Source: Phaeoceros laevis (Eukaryota > Anthocerotophyta > Anthocerotopsida > Notothyladales). Taken from it: DNA of 58,173 bases. Below are positions 22,820 through 37,962 of the stretch, piece after piece. Under the pieces are notes generated by a model. It was not told where the DNA came from and ran no database searches. It saw nothing but the letters and a program-made list of their open reading frames with translations. Made by a program: the position numbers and the translations under genes. The DNA lies in the NCBI GenBank assembly GCA_049999765.1, contig JBNGIQ010009468.1:273377-331549 (forward strand), read 5' to 3'. Numbering within the stretch: position 1 is the first letter of the stretch; each line of letters opens with the position of its first letter.

Positions 22820-23311
22820 ATGGATCCCGCCTTGGCGGAGATTGCGCACTTGGTGGGAGCCATTTACGGCAAGTCCAGAGGTGCCCATCGCCATACCAAG
22901 AAGTGCCGAGACTTTGCCGCATTGGCCAGCGATACTGGTGAGCCTTCGGATTCGAATTCGTCGTATTGTGGCTGGCGCTAGAATTACTGGCTTCAGAAGT
23001 TGCAATTGTATGACCAGGGCTCATCCTTCCTTGTAAAATTGGTGTCTGTAAGAACCGCAGAGACATCAATCAAAAGGTCGCCTTTCCTGGCTGCGGAAAA
23101 GGAAAACACTACCATTCTTGTGCATCTCCAAAGCATGGTTCACTGCCTACAGCAAGCGCACAAAGTTGTGGCGGAATGCGCATCGGTCACTCCCTTCTGC
23201 ACTGGCGCAGCTTCCAAGCTCCCACAGCTGTCCAGAGAGTTCAAGAATCTTGCGGAGGTCATTTCAGCAGAGCTCGTGAGGAACAATAGCAAGCGTGCAC
23301 GACCGCAGTAA
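22820..23311 (+). CDS. HeLo/MLKL-N-like helical-bundle protein, tandem copy 3
   Basis: Two exons, 22820-22937 (118 bases) and 23061-23311, joined in phase 1, giving 122 residues. Closest to copy 2: EIAHLVGAIYGKSRG, TKKCRDFAALAS, ENTTILVHLQSMVHCLQ, SREFKNLAEVISAEL, basic end NSKRARPQ. Differences sit mainly at surface-like positions (FFTG to FCTG, YKQ to FKN). Same structural idea as copies 1 and 2. No signal peptide or membrane span is present, so a cytosolic or membrane-peripheral location is expected. Naming remains provisional until a structure-based search is done. Confidence 0.7.
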
Positions 23312-23815
23312 ACAAGTCCTGTACTACTAGTCTTTTCGGACAATTTGATTTGCATTGCATTTGAGAGGAAGCAAGGAACTTTATGAATTCAGTGCTATGG
23401 GCCGCAGCCGCAATGTGAGAGGTGTGTTGGAATTTGGAAATAGGCCATGGACCTCGGAATTTAGCACATGAGAAGGAACTTTATCCAGCGCTCATGGGCT
23501 GCAGCCGCACATGTACATATCTGTCAGTCAGCAAACAGGACGACCATCGTTTGTGTGCAACGAGATCTCACAAACCGCAATATTTGTTCATTTCCACACT
23601 TTTATTGAGTATTTGCAAATTCATGCGCGCATTCTCTTGACTTTTCCAAGTGCCGTTTGTGACTGGGGCATTCGGGTAAGAAGTTGCCTTCTTTTTGGCC
23701 ATTGGCGAAATAACCGGCGAGGGTCCGGTTGCTGCGCCGGCTTTTGTTCTTCCGGCGTAACTTGAAACTCACAGATTGCACCTGATTGATCGACAGCAAG
23801 CGCTGCGCTGCTGCC
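23312..23815. other. Intergenic after the tandem cluster
   Basis: 3' flank of copy 3, with diverged pieces of the duplicated unit (GACCTCGGAATTTAGCACATG near 23450; CATATCTGTCAGTCAGCAAAC near 23515), then the promoter and leader of the next gene. No supported gene. Confidence 0.5.
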
Positions 23816-25782
23816 ATGGCCGCTTCGCTGTGGAGGCGGTTGGCAAAGCCTTTGGCTCTGCACGCCACGGGGGAGCCAATTGGTCCAAAGTTAGAGGCGG
23901 ACTGGTCTGCCATATCGCCTGCGGGTCTGGGCATGGTGTTCAAGGAGCTCCTGGCGCACCTGCTGGGAGCACCTCCACCGAAAGATTTGCACAAGGACTT
24001 CTACGCACTGGGAGGCCACCATGGAACATGGAGCAAGAACCTGAACCTTGAGGACATATACTTCCACAGGCATTTCGTTGAGGGGGTGGAGTCTGGCTTT
24101 CTGGTGCGTGGGGTCATCTTTGACATGCCTGCCTTGATTCAGACATCAAGTGAGGACCCTGTCTTATCGTTGTGGATATGCTTGAAATTCGATTTTTTGC
24201 ACCTCAGTTTGTGATGCTGACCTTAAGGGCGTGTAGCTCTTTGATCCAAGAGGCTTGTCATGATGTACTGACGAACATTTCGACGTTTGCAGAAAATGTG
24301 ACTACAGTTCCGAAGAAATGGGAAGACTGGACGACTATGCTGGATTTCACAGCGTCAGACAACTTGAAGCTGGATGATTCGGCAGAGTCTGTGTCCGCAA
24401 GTGAGGTTGCTGAAAAACTAGGGCTGAAGGGATTGCCTAGCCTTAAAGATAAGTTGCCTGGTGTCAACAAGGTGGAGGCACAACCGAGGAAGTCGAAGCT
24501 GCAAGAGAAGCAGGAGTTGGAAGACGTTATCGGAACTGGTGACAGTATTCGGGCAAAGTACTTGTTGAAAATTCAGGCAAAAAAAATAGAAGCAGATGCA
24601 AGGAGAGAGCAAGGGAATCTAGAAATCGCTTCTCCTTCAGGCTCCAGACTGGCAGCAGGGGACAGGGGCTGGCAAGCCATGGCAGGGTCATCTGGAGTAG
24701 TCCGCTACCTTGAGGTGCAATTTTTATCTTGTTGCGTTTGTTTGTGGGTGTGGGAACTGCAGCATGCCATTGTTGTGTTGATTTTTGCGTGCTGGATCAA
24801 CTGTACTGCTGTCTTACTTGTACAGTCTTGTCTAGTTTCCCTGACGGCCAGCATGGTGCTCTCCGTAGTTCTGAGGAGGCGCCATTCAAGACGGTTCGAC
24901 ATCTGACCAGGATTTTTGGCAGGAGCGAGGCATCTCACAGGCTCTTCTAGCACGAGGTGACAAAGGAGATGTGACTTACCTTCTGGACCAGCTTGGGAAC
25001 TTCAAGTTCCAGCATATTGCAGATGTACGGATTGATGAACAAGACACAGGAACTGGAGAGCTGATAAGGTGGATGTTTAAGAGTCATGATGTCGAGCAAG
25101 TTCGCTGCAGTATTTCAGCTAATTGTGGCCATGCAATTGACACTGTGGTAATCTGTGTTTTGCTGTCCAGCAATGACACCTTGAAGTCTATATGCAGCAA
25201 GTGGGGGCTTCCAGCCAAGCAAGTGATGGTGGTATGTTGCCATTCCTGTGGCTTTGTAACCCAGCTGAGGATTCAGCCGAAGTTTGGCCTTGCTTGTTTT
25301 AATTCTACCGTGAATATTGGAACACTGTGTTGCATCGTTTGACTGCTTATTTCTGTGAGTAGGTTCTTGGGGATGGCCCACAAAGTGATGCAGTACTACG
25401 AGTAGTAGCAGACTCTGGTTTCTTTGTTTGCCGTATGGGCGGGGGCTCAGTCAACTCCGACCTTTCGGCATCAAGTTCAGGTACTACGAAGAATCACTTT
25501 CATGAGTATCTCAACCGGAATATGCGTGTGTTCTATGTTGCCAAGCAAGGGGTTAATGAGAAAGGGAAGACACAAGGCTTGGTTTCGTGGTTCCACAAAC
25601 TATCAGAAGGAACACTTCACAAAGACGATTACGTGGAGAGTACAAGCGAGGGCAGCAATATCCACTTTACCGTGGCCGACATGACCGAGCTCAAGTGGGT
25701 GATTGAGGACTTGAATGGAACTTCGTACAGGCGGAACACATTTGTATTAGGCTCCGAACCACTTTTAAGCAAGGCAGTATAG
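23816..25782 (+). CDS. Unnamed conserved-looking protein, possibly organelle-targeted
   Basis: I do not recognise this family with confidence. Four exons, 23816-24149, 24293-24714, 24923-25231 and 25363-25782, are phase-consistent and give 494 residues. The N-terminus MAASLWRRLAKPLALHA is basic and amphipathic, as in mitochondrial or plastid presequences (inference). A middle region is Lys/Glu-rich (GSIRAKYLL-type helix near residue 235). The C-terminal half alternates strands and helices: DTVVICVLLSSNDTLK, KQVMVVLGDGPQSDAVL, ADSGFFVCRMGGGS, as in a Rossmann-like or HAD/NYN-like fold. An Arabidopsis group annotated import inner membrane translocase subunit came to mind but is unverified. The gene looks complete and undamaged. 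Confidence 0.6.
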
Positions 25783-26721
25783 TATGAAAGAACCATTGTT
25801 GGAACCTCCGACCTCCGGATTGACATAAGTATGAAAGTAGGAGAAGCACCAAAGGGCTCTTTCACGGAATTGAGGGTTACCAACAACGTCACCTCGCATT
25901 TCGAGGGGATCCTGCAACAACTCTTATTAGCACTGGTAGCCAGTCTAGAAAGTTCAAACCAGCTCCACATCTTGGCACGGCTTCTGGGCTTCTCACTCTT
26001 TCCGGACTCTGAAGTCTCGCTCTCCACACACCTAACGCATTTCGAAGAAATTGTGCCGAAGAGTCATACATTAAAGAGTCCGTACACAGTGTTCTTGCAA
26101 CGTGACTAAAGGTCACTTATTGCCTCATACTGTGTTGTCATCACTTTAATTTTCTTTGCCAGCCCAGCGCTTTCAAAGTTCTTTTAACGGGAACCACAAT
26201 CCAAGCTTAAGTCAGCCTACCACGGTGATAATGGTGCTACAGATCAACATTCGTGGGCGTTGACAGATCCATATGGCAAGCTAGCAGCTTTATATCCTTT
26301 CCACTTTCCGAACTCTTCTTCCTGCAGGTGCAAACGAAACAATCAGTTTGAACTTCACCCAGAGGTCCATTCTGGCTAAGTGATACAGGAACCTACAGTA
26401 ATGATAAGCTTCCAGACGACCAGGATTTCCCAGACTGAACCGCCAAAACTGACAGTCGTTTCATTAAGGAGCAAAAGTCAAAAGTTCTTCCACTGAAGTA
26501 AAAATGGCTTCTGAAGTAAAAAAAGCTTCAAGTACCCGATGGGGGACAACACGTAGACCCGTACCAATGCCCATTAAGAGCAGCCTGGCCAGGGAGATCT
26601 CACCAATTTGCTAAGGACTACACCTAACAATATACTCGGGTTTCCACTAGCCCCTCCAGATCGAGAACGCCATGAGGGCATTGCCTTCCTCTTTACTCTG
26701 AAACCCCAACTGATTCATATT
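25783..26721. other. Convergent intergenic region
   Basis: 939 bases between two genes pointing at each other; holds both 3' ends. Frames such as 25831-26109 resemble nothing. No repeats noticed. Confidence 0.5.
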
Positions 26722-31037
<4,316 letters not shown>

Positions 31038-32727
31038 GGTCGCTCCAGCAACCTGCATTCAAACACCGGTTATCAACTCACGATTGAAATGCTTCATTAA
31101 TTGCCATGTCCACTCGACCGAGCACGAAGCTCATCAAGCTCTCCATGCAAGGAGAAGCGTTGGGCAAACACGGCAGGAGGGCGAAACCTTAGGCCGCAGA
31201 GACGGGAGGGCAAGGGAGCGAGAGGAAAGCTTGCTTCAGCACAAATGTGCGGGTGCCACAATGACAGCCCAAGTTGAAGAGGTAGCAGGAAGCAAATCCG
31301 TGAGCTGCTATCCGGCAACACTCGCCTATACCGACTCGTGGGCACGCTGCATCATACTGGTGGCAGATCACGCCACGTGCCCTTTCACATTGTACCATTT
31401 GTATGTTGGAACCTTCTTCGGAAAGGCCCCACTCTGACCCAGGTTCTCAACAAACCCTCAAGCGCACAATAAAAACTCTTTTCAAGTTTCAAGCACTAGA
31501 AAGGCATCGGAATATACTAAGGAAATTAGATTGAGACTATAGTGCCAACAAAATCAAAATCAAATATCACAATTGAGTTCTACTATATCTATTATCTAGA
31601 ATCTATAAGAATAAACAAAAAGGAGCTAAGAAGAACACGTGTTGCATCCAGCTTAGCCGTCACGAACAAACTATCTATCTAACACCAATTTTACTTTATA
31701 TTTGAGAAGGAGATAATACCTTGGTTCTAGCGGTGCTAATATGAACGGTCAACTCCTTTGAATATTTGTGTGGTATTCTATTGCTGATTACACATAAGAG
31801 AAAACAGAGAGTTAGCCTTGAGGTGCAAAGGTGTGTATAGTGATGGTATGGTAACTATGGTTGTCTTGACAATTAATAGCTAATTAAAAGATGTACATAT
31901 CTATACTAGCATAAATATGCATCAATATTTTTTCTTTAAAAAAATCCATTTGAAACACAATAAATTTTCCTTTCTTCTAGTGCTATATGTATTACCTACA
32001 AGAATATTCAAATGATCGAGCTTCTAGTTATCTTGTAACATGCCAAGGTTAGTTTTTATCTAATCTAGCAACTCAAGGAGCACAAAGTCTATTTTTTTGT
32101 TTCACATGTTCTACCTCCTTTGTCACATCAAAAGTGCTCATGGAAATAAAGAACATTCTTTCCTATTAGTAACAAAACATAGGACGAGTAGAGTACTACT
32201 TTGTCTAGCACATATCTTATGACAAGAACCCTCCTCCATCTATATCCAACCTAATGAGCTGTCTTAATGCCATCAAAGTGGTCACACTCTTACCATAAGC
32301 ATATACTGGAGGTTTATCAACAACATAAAATGAAGACTATGGAAATATGTCAAACTTCAGGTCAAACTAAATCACAAGCCCCACCTTAGCTGCTGCAGAG
32401 CATTGTCTAGCGGTAGTGCAAGCACATGTGGCTGGTGGAAGATTTTTGGACATAGCTGCTTTGAAGAACAACCAAATTTACTTGAAGATAGTGTATGACA
32501 ATTTTCCATCACCCTGCATAGGGGCTGCATCTCTCCCGGCTTATTAATTGCATTCGATCCACATTTCGTACCCACAACGTAAGAGGTCTACAGACGGAGG
32601 CTCGCAATGTAGACATGGACCAGCTGTAACTCGTTACTGATGAAAACTCTTTTAGTGATACACTCTACAGTACACAATATTCCACCCTAAACTGGTAACT
32701 TTATTCGCTGACGCGAGGTGTACTGTT
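31038..32727. other. Gene-free region with an AT-rich island
   Basis: Upstream of PGI (31038-31480) base composition is ordinary. From about 31480 to 32650 the sequence turns conspicuously AT-rich, with long A/T runs and almost no open frames, unlike everything around it. I found no gene, and no clear terminal repeats or target duplication by eye. An inserted element, an organelle-derived insert, or a relaxed spacer are all possible. Confidence 0.55.
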
Positions 32728-32767
32728 TCTGATGCCGCATCAGCTCACCGAGTGATGCGGCATCAGA
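32728..32767. repeat. Perfect 15-bp inverted repeat (hairpin)
   Basis: TCTGATGCCGCATCA at 32728-32742 is perfectly complementary to 32753-32767, with a 10-base loop. It is followed by two 14-base direct copies of GCTCAGTGAGCTGA (about 32790-32825), themselves partly self-complementary; the loop contains the related CTCACCGAG. The cluster marks the right end of the AT-rich island, downstream of the SDR gene. Confidence 0.9.
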
Positions 32768-32877
32768 GTATTTGTACTTCAGAGAGATGCTCAGTGAGCT
32801 GAGAAAATCAGCTCAGTGAGCTGATTTACGTAAAAAGGATCGATTAGTACACAAGCTGAATATTTTGAGGTTAGCAC

Positions 32878-32960
32878 TGGTTCTGTGAGGTCAGTTCACA
32901 TATCCTGGATATGCCTAACCTCTTGGTTCTTTGGGGTCAGTCCACATATCCTGAATATGC
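32878..32960. repeat. 37-bp imperfect direct repeats
   Basis: Copies at 32878-32914 and 32924-32960 share TGGTTCT, GGTCAGT, CACATATCCTG and ATATGC with a few changes. They lie just downstream of the SDR stop codon, probably in its 3' UTR. Confidence 0.85.
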
Positions 32961-32985
32961 AGGGCGATGATCTGCAAGGCCATGG

Positions 32986-34949
32986 TCATGTGATCAATTC
33001 TCTACAGCTGGCTGGTTGAGACTGTTTATAGGACCTTACATTTGGACCTGTACTGTACTTGGAAATGGCCGCCAGGCAAAGATCTGAGGTTTCCTGCCAG
33101 AGTTTTGCTGCCAGAGACTGGTTGTGTGATAGGCCTGATGATGGTACGGTTCTCCCATTACCTCCAAAAAAATACTCCCCAGACCTCCCCTGGAATGTTG
33201 AAAGCAGTCCACATGAGAAACATTTTCCCTGCTGACAACTTCAGCACACTTTCTCCAAACAGACTACAGATTACTAACCTCAGGAGCAAGCGCAGCATCG
33301 ACTACAGCTGCTGATCCAACTGCTGGTGAACTTAGTAACCGAAGAAAGCCAAGGACATATTGGCTCAACACTCTTAACCAGCCTGGTACCTCCCTGAGGA
33401 TATCAGTCTTCACAGCCCCTGGGTCAGCTGCCCTGCTCAAAGGTTTCCAAATCGAAGTCAGATAGGAGTCTCATTCTATGCTCTCTCAAAGCAGATCAAT
33501 GAAGACATTTTCTTTATTATTTTTCTGTCACGCAGAGGAACATGCGGGCATTGTTTGGAGGTTTGGAGAGAGCACGTACATGACACTGATCTTCGAATAC
33601 TTCGCAGCAGTAAACAGCCGGGAATGTAACTCATAGGTTAGGAGCACCATACAGACTGCCACGGCAAGCTCAGAAATCAGCCATTGTGAACAGAGTGGAG
33701 GGGGTGGTACAATACGCTGTCTGTTGATAAGATAGAAGGCACCTCACATTTGGATGTCTCGTAGATTCTTGCCATCCTGTACCAAGTTGAATTTGGCAAA
33801 CCTTGCATCCTCCCTTGGGCTAATAGGGCTGGCTCAATCTGAAACGATTCCACTGCACTCTGGGTCAGCGTCAATGAGCTCTGGCCACAGTAAGAGATTG
33901 AATATGTTTTTGCACCCAAGTTCCACCTCGACTTTAGCATACCACAATGATGGGTGAACGATACGACGTTCACAATACGAGGATTTGATGAGCTTGTCTG
34001 CAGAATTGGGACAAGTAGCGTGACAAGGATAAACGGCCCGAAGTAGTTGCATGCCATCATGCTGAAGTAAGGCAACAACGGAGTATACGTCAATAACCTA
34101 CACTATCTATCACAAACAGCCTCATCCGTCACAATACAGGATCACTTACTAGTCAAATCCATCAGGGCTCCATCTTTGAGATGCCGCAAGGATGCCTGCG
34201 TTGTTGATGAGTAGATCCAGACTGTGAGGCGGATTCGCAGTTTGCAACCAGGTGTTTACAGCTTGTACGAAATCAAAGATGGACGAAATATTAGACAGGT
34301 CGAGCTCCATTCCTTGAAGGGATAAGTCACTGTGACGATGTTCCAGCTCGTCAATCACCTGACAACGATATTGTCCAGTCAGCGGGGACGAATTTAGGAT
34401 GGTTGCTCGGAGTGAAGGTAAATGAAATGGGTAGAAGCCGAAAGAGAGCTACCGTTTGAATCCTGCCCAGGGATTTTCCAGCTGTAAAACAAGAGAATCA
34501 GACGTGGCTTATGCAGCAACTGTCCATCTATGAACTGCAAAAGGTGAAGACGAACACATGAACCCACCAAGTATCACGTGGTACCCTTGCTGAGCAAGAG
34601 CAGTGGCAGTAGCCCTCCCAATTCCTGAAGAAGCCTTTACAACAGCATATCCACCTCGTCGGACACGACTTGGGCAACAAGATGATTAGAGTACCAAGCT
34701 TGAACTGCACAATTTGCATGCAGCCCTAATTCGCACCTCCCAAACATCTCTAGGTGAAGATCTTACCCCTGTGACTATGCAAGCTGGCTTCATCTTCCCA
34801 ATTGGCATGAGAGACACAGAAGTTTGGGGAGAGGAGCGTTGTTTCCAGCTTCGGAACCACAGCCGGACATATGAAAGGATGAGCACAAAAGTCCAAAGTA
34901 TGCCCATCCGCACTACGTTATCCCACCTGAACACGTTGCTGGCTGCCAT
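32986..34949 (-). CDS. Membrane-anchored short-chain dehydrogenase/reductase (retinol-dehydrogenase/DHRSX-like)
   Basis: NAD(P)-dependent oxidoreductase of the SDR superfamily; substrate unknown. Nine exons: 34949-34767, 34634-34568, 34481-34453, 34358-34150, 34061-33943, 33852-33748, 33655-33580, 33432-33279, 33189-32986, giving 381 residues. An N-terminal membrane helix (about 15-33, GILWTFVLILSYVRLWF) precedes the Rossmann fold. Motifs: TGASSGIG (cofactor, split by intron 1), LLINNAG, IVNVVSFTH, catalytic YETSK (YxxxK), and AADPGAVKTDILREVP. The junctions were placed so that these motifs stay in frame. Start: MAASNVFRW at 34949; an upstream in-frame ATG at 35060 is possible but adds an atypical leader. 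Head to head with the FMO gene. Confidence 0.88.
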
Positions 34950-35234
34950 TTTGCCGCAACCTTGAAGAACTGGTACTGGTAGAGAATAGCTTAAACAGAA
35001 GCGAATTCTGGAGTTTCGGAGAGCAGAGTGTCTGAGCAGCAATGGTGGTGAAGGAACCAATTATGTACCATATGCTAAGCTAAGCATAGCTAATAGAAAA
35101 TGTCCGGCTGAATGGAAACCAACTGGACACAAATGTGTCTGTAGGCGGAATCTTGTGTGTTGGGCAGCCCGGATGAGACAATTGACTGAGGTACGGTGTG
35201 ATGCAACTCCGAGAATCTCAAGATCAGTCCAGAG
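34950..35234. promoter_or_regulatory. Shared upstream region of SDR (-) and FMO (+)
   Basis: Only 285 bases separate the two divergent start codons, leaving room for little more than a bidirectional promoter. No clear TATA box is seen. Co-regulation of two redox enzymes is possible but unproven. Confidence 0.5.
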
Positions 35235-37962
35235 ATGTCAGCCTTTGTTCTGACTCCTCAATCTCCTCTCTGCCTCCGCCTGCCTGTGTTAGATTGGTCT
35301 CTTCAGAATTGGCATGCCACTGCAAAGTTGCAGGTCTTTAAGGTTCTGCCTCAGCGTTACAAGTATCCTCATCCTTCAGGCGTCTGGATTCACCGCTGGG
35401 ATTCCCGGAGTCGTCGGGCTATGACTTGCGTGAGGAACCAAGCAGCGGACACCACAAGTAATTCACTGGAACCTGGAACTGTGGGAACCAGTCTGAATTC
35501 AGAAAATGTAGAGAGCTACAGACTCAAGGAAGAATGCCGAGAGGAAACCAAGACTGACCATGCCATGGCTACAAAACTGAGTAGTGCATCGAAGGCAGAT
35601 GCCGAGCAGAGGACCGGGAATTTGGCTCTTCGGCTGACACCCAGAGTTCGTAGGGTAGCTGTTATTGGGGCTGGGGCAGCCGGGCTTGTAGCTGCTAGAG
35701 AGCTGGACAGGGAGGGTCACGAGGTCGTTGTATACGAGCAAAGTGATCGAGTGGGTGGAGTCTGGGATTACAATCCTGAAACTGAGGATGATATACTAGG
35801 CATACGGCCTGACCGATCTCGTGTGCATAGCAGCATGTACAAGTCTCTGCGGACGAACTTACCTCGAGAACTGATGGGCTTTCTGGATTTCCCTTTTCTG
35901 CCAAAAGAGGACAGAGACCCTCGGAGATTCCCCGGTCACCAGGAAGTTTATCTGTACTTAGAGGACTTCGCCAAAGAGTTTGACATATTGCAGTGGGTGA
36001 GATTCAACACAGAGGTTGAAGAAGTCAGTCTGAAACAAGACGATGAGGAAAGAATACGAAGTGTCGAGAAGCAAGTTGCTGATGTCACTGTGAGTGAGAC
36101 TCACTCTCATGTGTACTGGAATGGGAGTAATAGCGTTGCTTCTGATATCAATAAACAACTGGCAAGGCCTAATTTTGATGGGCCAGCTCTTCTACGAAGG
36201 CAAAGTCTTCAAGGTTCTGTGTCAGAAGAAGAAAGGAGAGAGGTGGACATACTATCTTCTCAATGGGTTGTCAGGAGCCGAAGGAAGACAGTGAAAAATG
36301 TCTTGAGTCAATTTGAAGTAGATAGTGTGACAGAGGATGTTTTCGACGCAGTCGTTGTTTGCAACGGCCACTACTCCGAACCCAAAATTGCCAGTATCCC
36401 AGGTAAAGTTCCTCCTTAGGGCCCCTCTCGAGTAACTTTGAGGCAAAGGTGAGAGCACACACAGGGCCACAGTCGGCCTACCATGGGATATAATCAAGGA
36501 GCTCTGGGTGACGAAGTTTGTGTTGTGCAGGTATCGAGCACTTTTCTGGCACAGTAATGCACAGCCACAACTATCGTGTACCTACCCCGTTCCAGGGCCA
36601 GGTATTTTGATTTGAAGTGCTGTCGTGGTGTAACCTGTCTTCTGTTACGGTGTCCCCCATCCAAGCTTTACGGAAGTCGAAGTCAATTATCTTGTCAAAT
36701 GCAGTGACAGTGATATGTTTAGGTGGTGGTTGTGATAGGCAGCGCACCAAGTGGTGAGGACGTTTCCAGGGAGGTGGCAACAGTAGCTAAGGAGGTTCAC
36801 GTAAGTGCTCGGGCTTGGAGTTCAGCTTTGGATCTTTCAAAGCCAGACAGAGTGCAGGGCAATTTGTGGCGTCACCCAATGGTGTGTGGGATGATCTTTC
36901 AATGGACTGGATTGTACCAAGAGACAGCATATATATATAGATAGCCAACAAGCTGCAGATGAGCACTGCTGTTTTTTCTACCATTCTATCCTCACATCTG
37001 AGGAAGCGAAGTTGATTGTGCTCACGTGTAACTGAAGGACAGTATTGGTTTCCCTTCACAGATTTCCTGCATTTCTAATGAGGGAGCTGTTAGATTCGAA
37101 GATGAGTCTGAGGTTGTTGCAGACACTATCATTCACTGCACAGGGTAAGGCGGGATGGAATCCTTTCCGAACAGCAGGTTCTCTTGTCCTGATTTGCAAT
37201 AAGCAGAGTAGTACAATATTTCGATAGAAGAGTTTGAAGATTATGTGCTCTCAGCTCCTATGCCCATTTGACTCTGTGAGAGTTGCAGGTATAAGTATTC
37301 TTTTCCGTTTCTTGAAGCACAAGAATTCGTATCAGTCGAGGATAATCGGGTTGGCCCACTTTTTCAGCATGTGTTCCCGCCTGCACTTGCACCCCATCTT
37401 TCCTTTGTGGGACTTCCTTACAAGGTGTGGCTGGTTTTTACTGCTAGCATCACTTTAGAATTTGGCTAATGCCTGAATCTTAGCACCCTTGCCTGATGCA
37501 GGTAGTCCCTTTCCCGCTGTGCGAGTTGCAATCACAGTGGATAGCCAAGATTCTGTCGGGCAAGCTTTCTCTGCCATCCCCAGAGCAGATGATGACAGCA
37601 GTGCACAATTTCTATACCCTTTTAGAAGCCCTTGGATATCCCAAACACTACACACACAACATGGATTTGTATCAGGTAGTTCTGCCTTCCCTGTATAACC
37701 TAATCTGCTGGGGGCTGCAATACACTAACGTCTGGCACAAAATGGTGTCCTGCAGTATGCCTACAGTGATTGGCTAGCTGAACAGTGTGAATACGAAGTA
37801 CAAGGGTGGAGGGAAGAAATGTATGCTGCTGGACGAGAGAGCAAGCGGTTATATCCAACGACATATCGGGACATCTGGACTGATAAGGAGTTGATGAATA
37901 TCGTGTACTCGAAGCTCCTGCAGTTTCAACACAGCAGACCTGCAATGTTGCAGAACATCTAG
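35235..37962 (+). CDS. Flavin-containing monooxygenase (plant FMO)
   Basis: FAD- and NADPH-dependent monooxygenase acting on N or S centres; substrate not predictable. Seven exons: 35235-36402, 36531-36601, 36723-36881, 37062-37144, 37289-37424, 37502-37675, 37756-37962, giving 665 residues, well above the 430-530 usual in plants. FAD motif VAVIGAGAAG at 141-150; FMO signature FSGTVMHSHNYRVP; NADPH motif VVVIGSAPSGEDVS; and a TGY motif (HCTGYKYSFPF). The excess is mostly an N-terminal extension of about 135 residues before the FAD motif, the first part Ser/Arg-rich and poor in acids, suggesting plastid targeting (inference); alternative starts are Met63 or Met111. A second insertion (about 280-360) is polar and charged. 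Complete gene. Confidence 0.9.

Noticed and set aside
31480-32650. LTR retrotransposon
   Set aside because: No paired long terminal repeats, primer-binding site or gag/pol-like frames could be found by eye.
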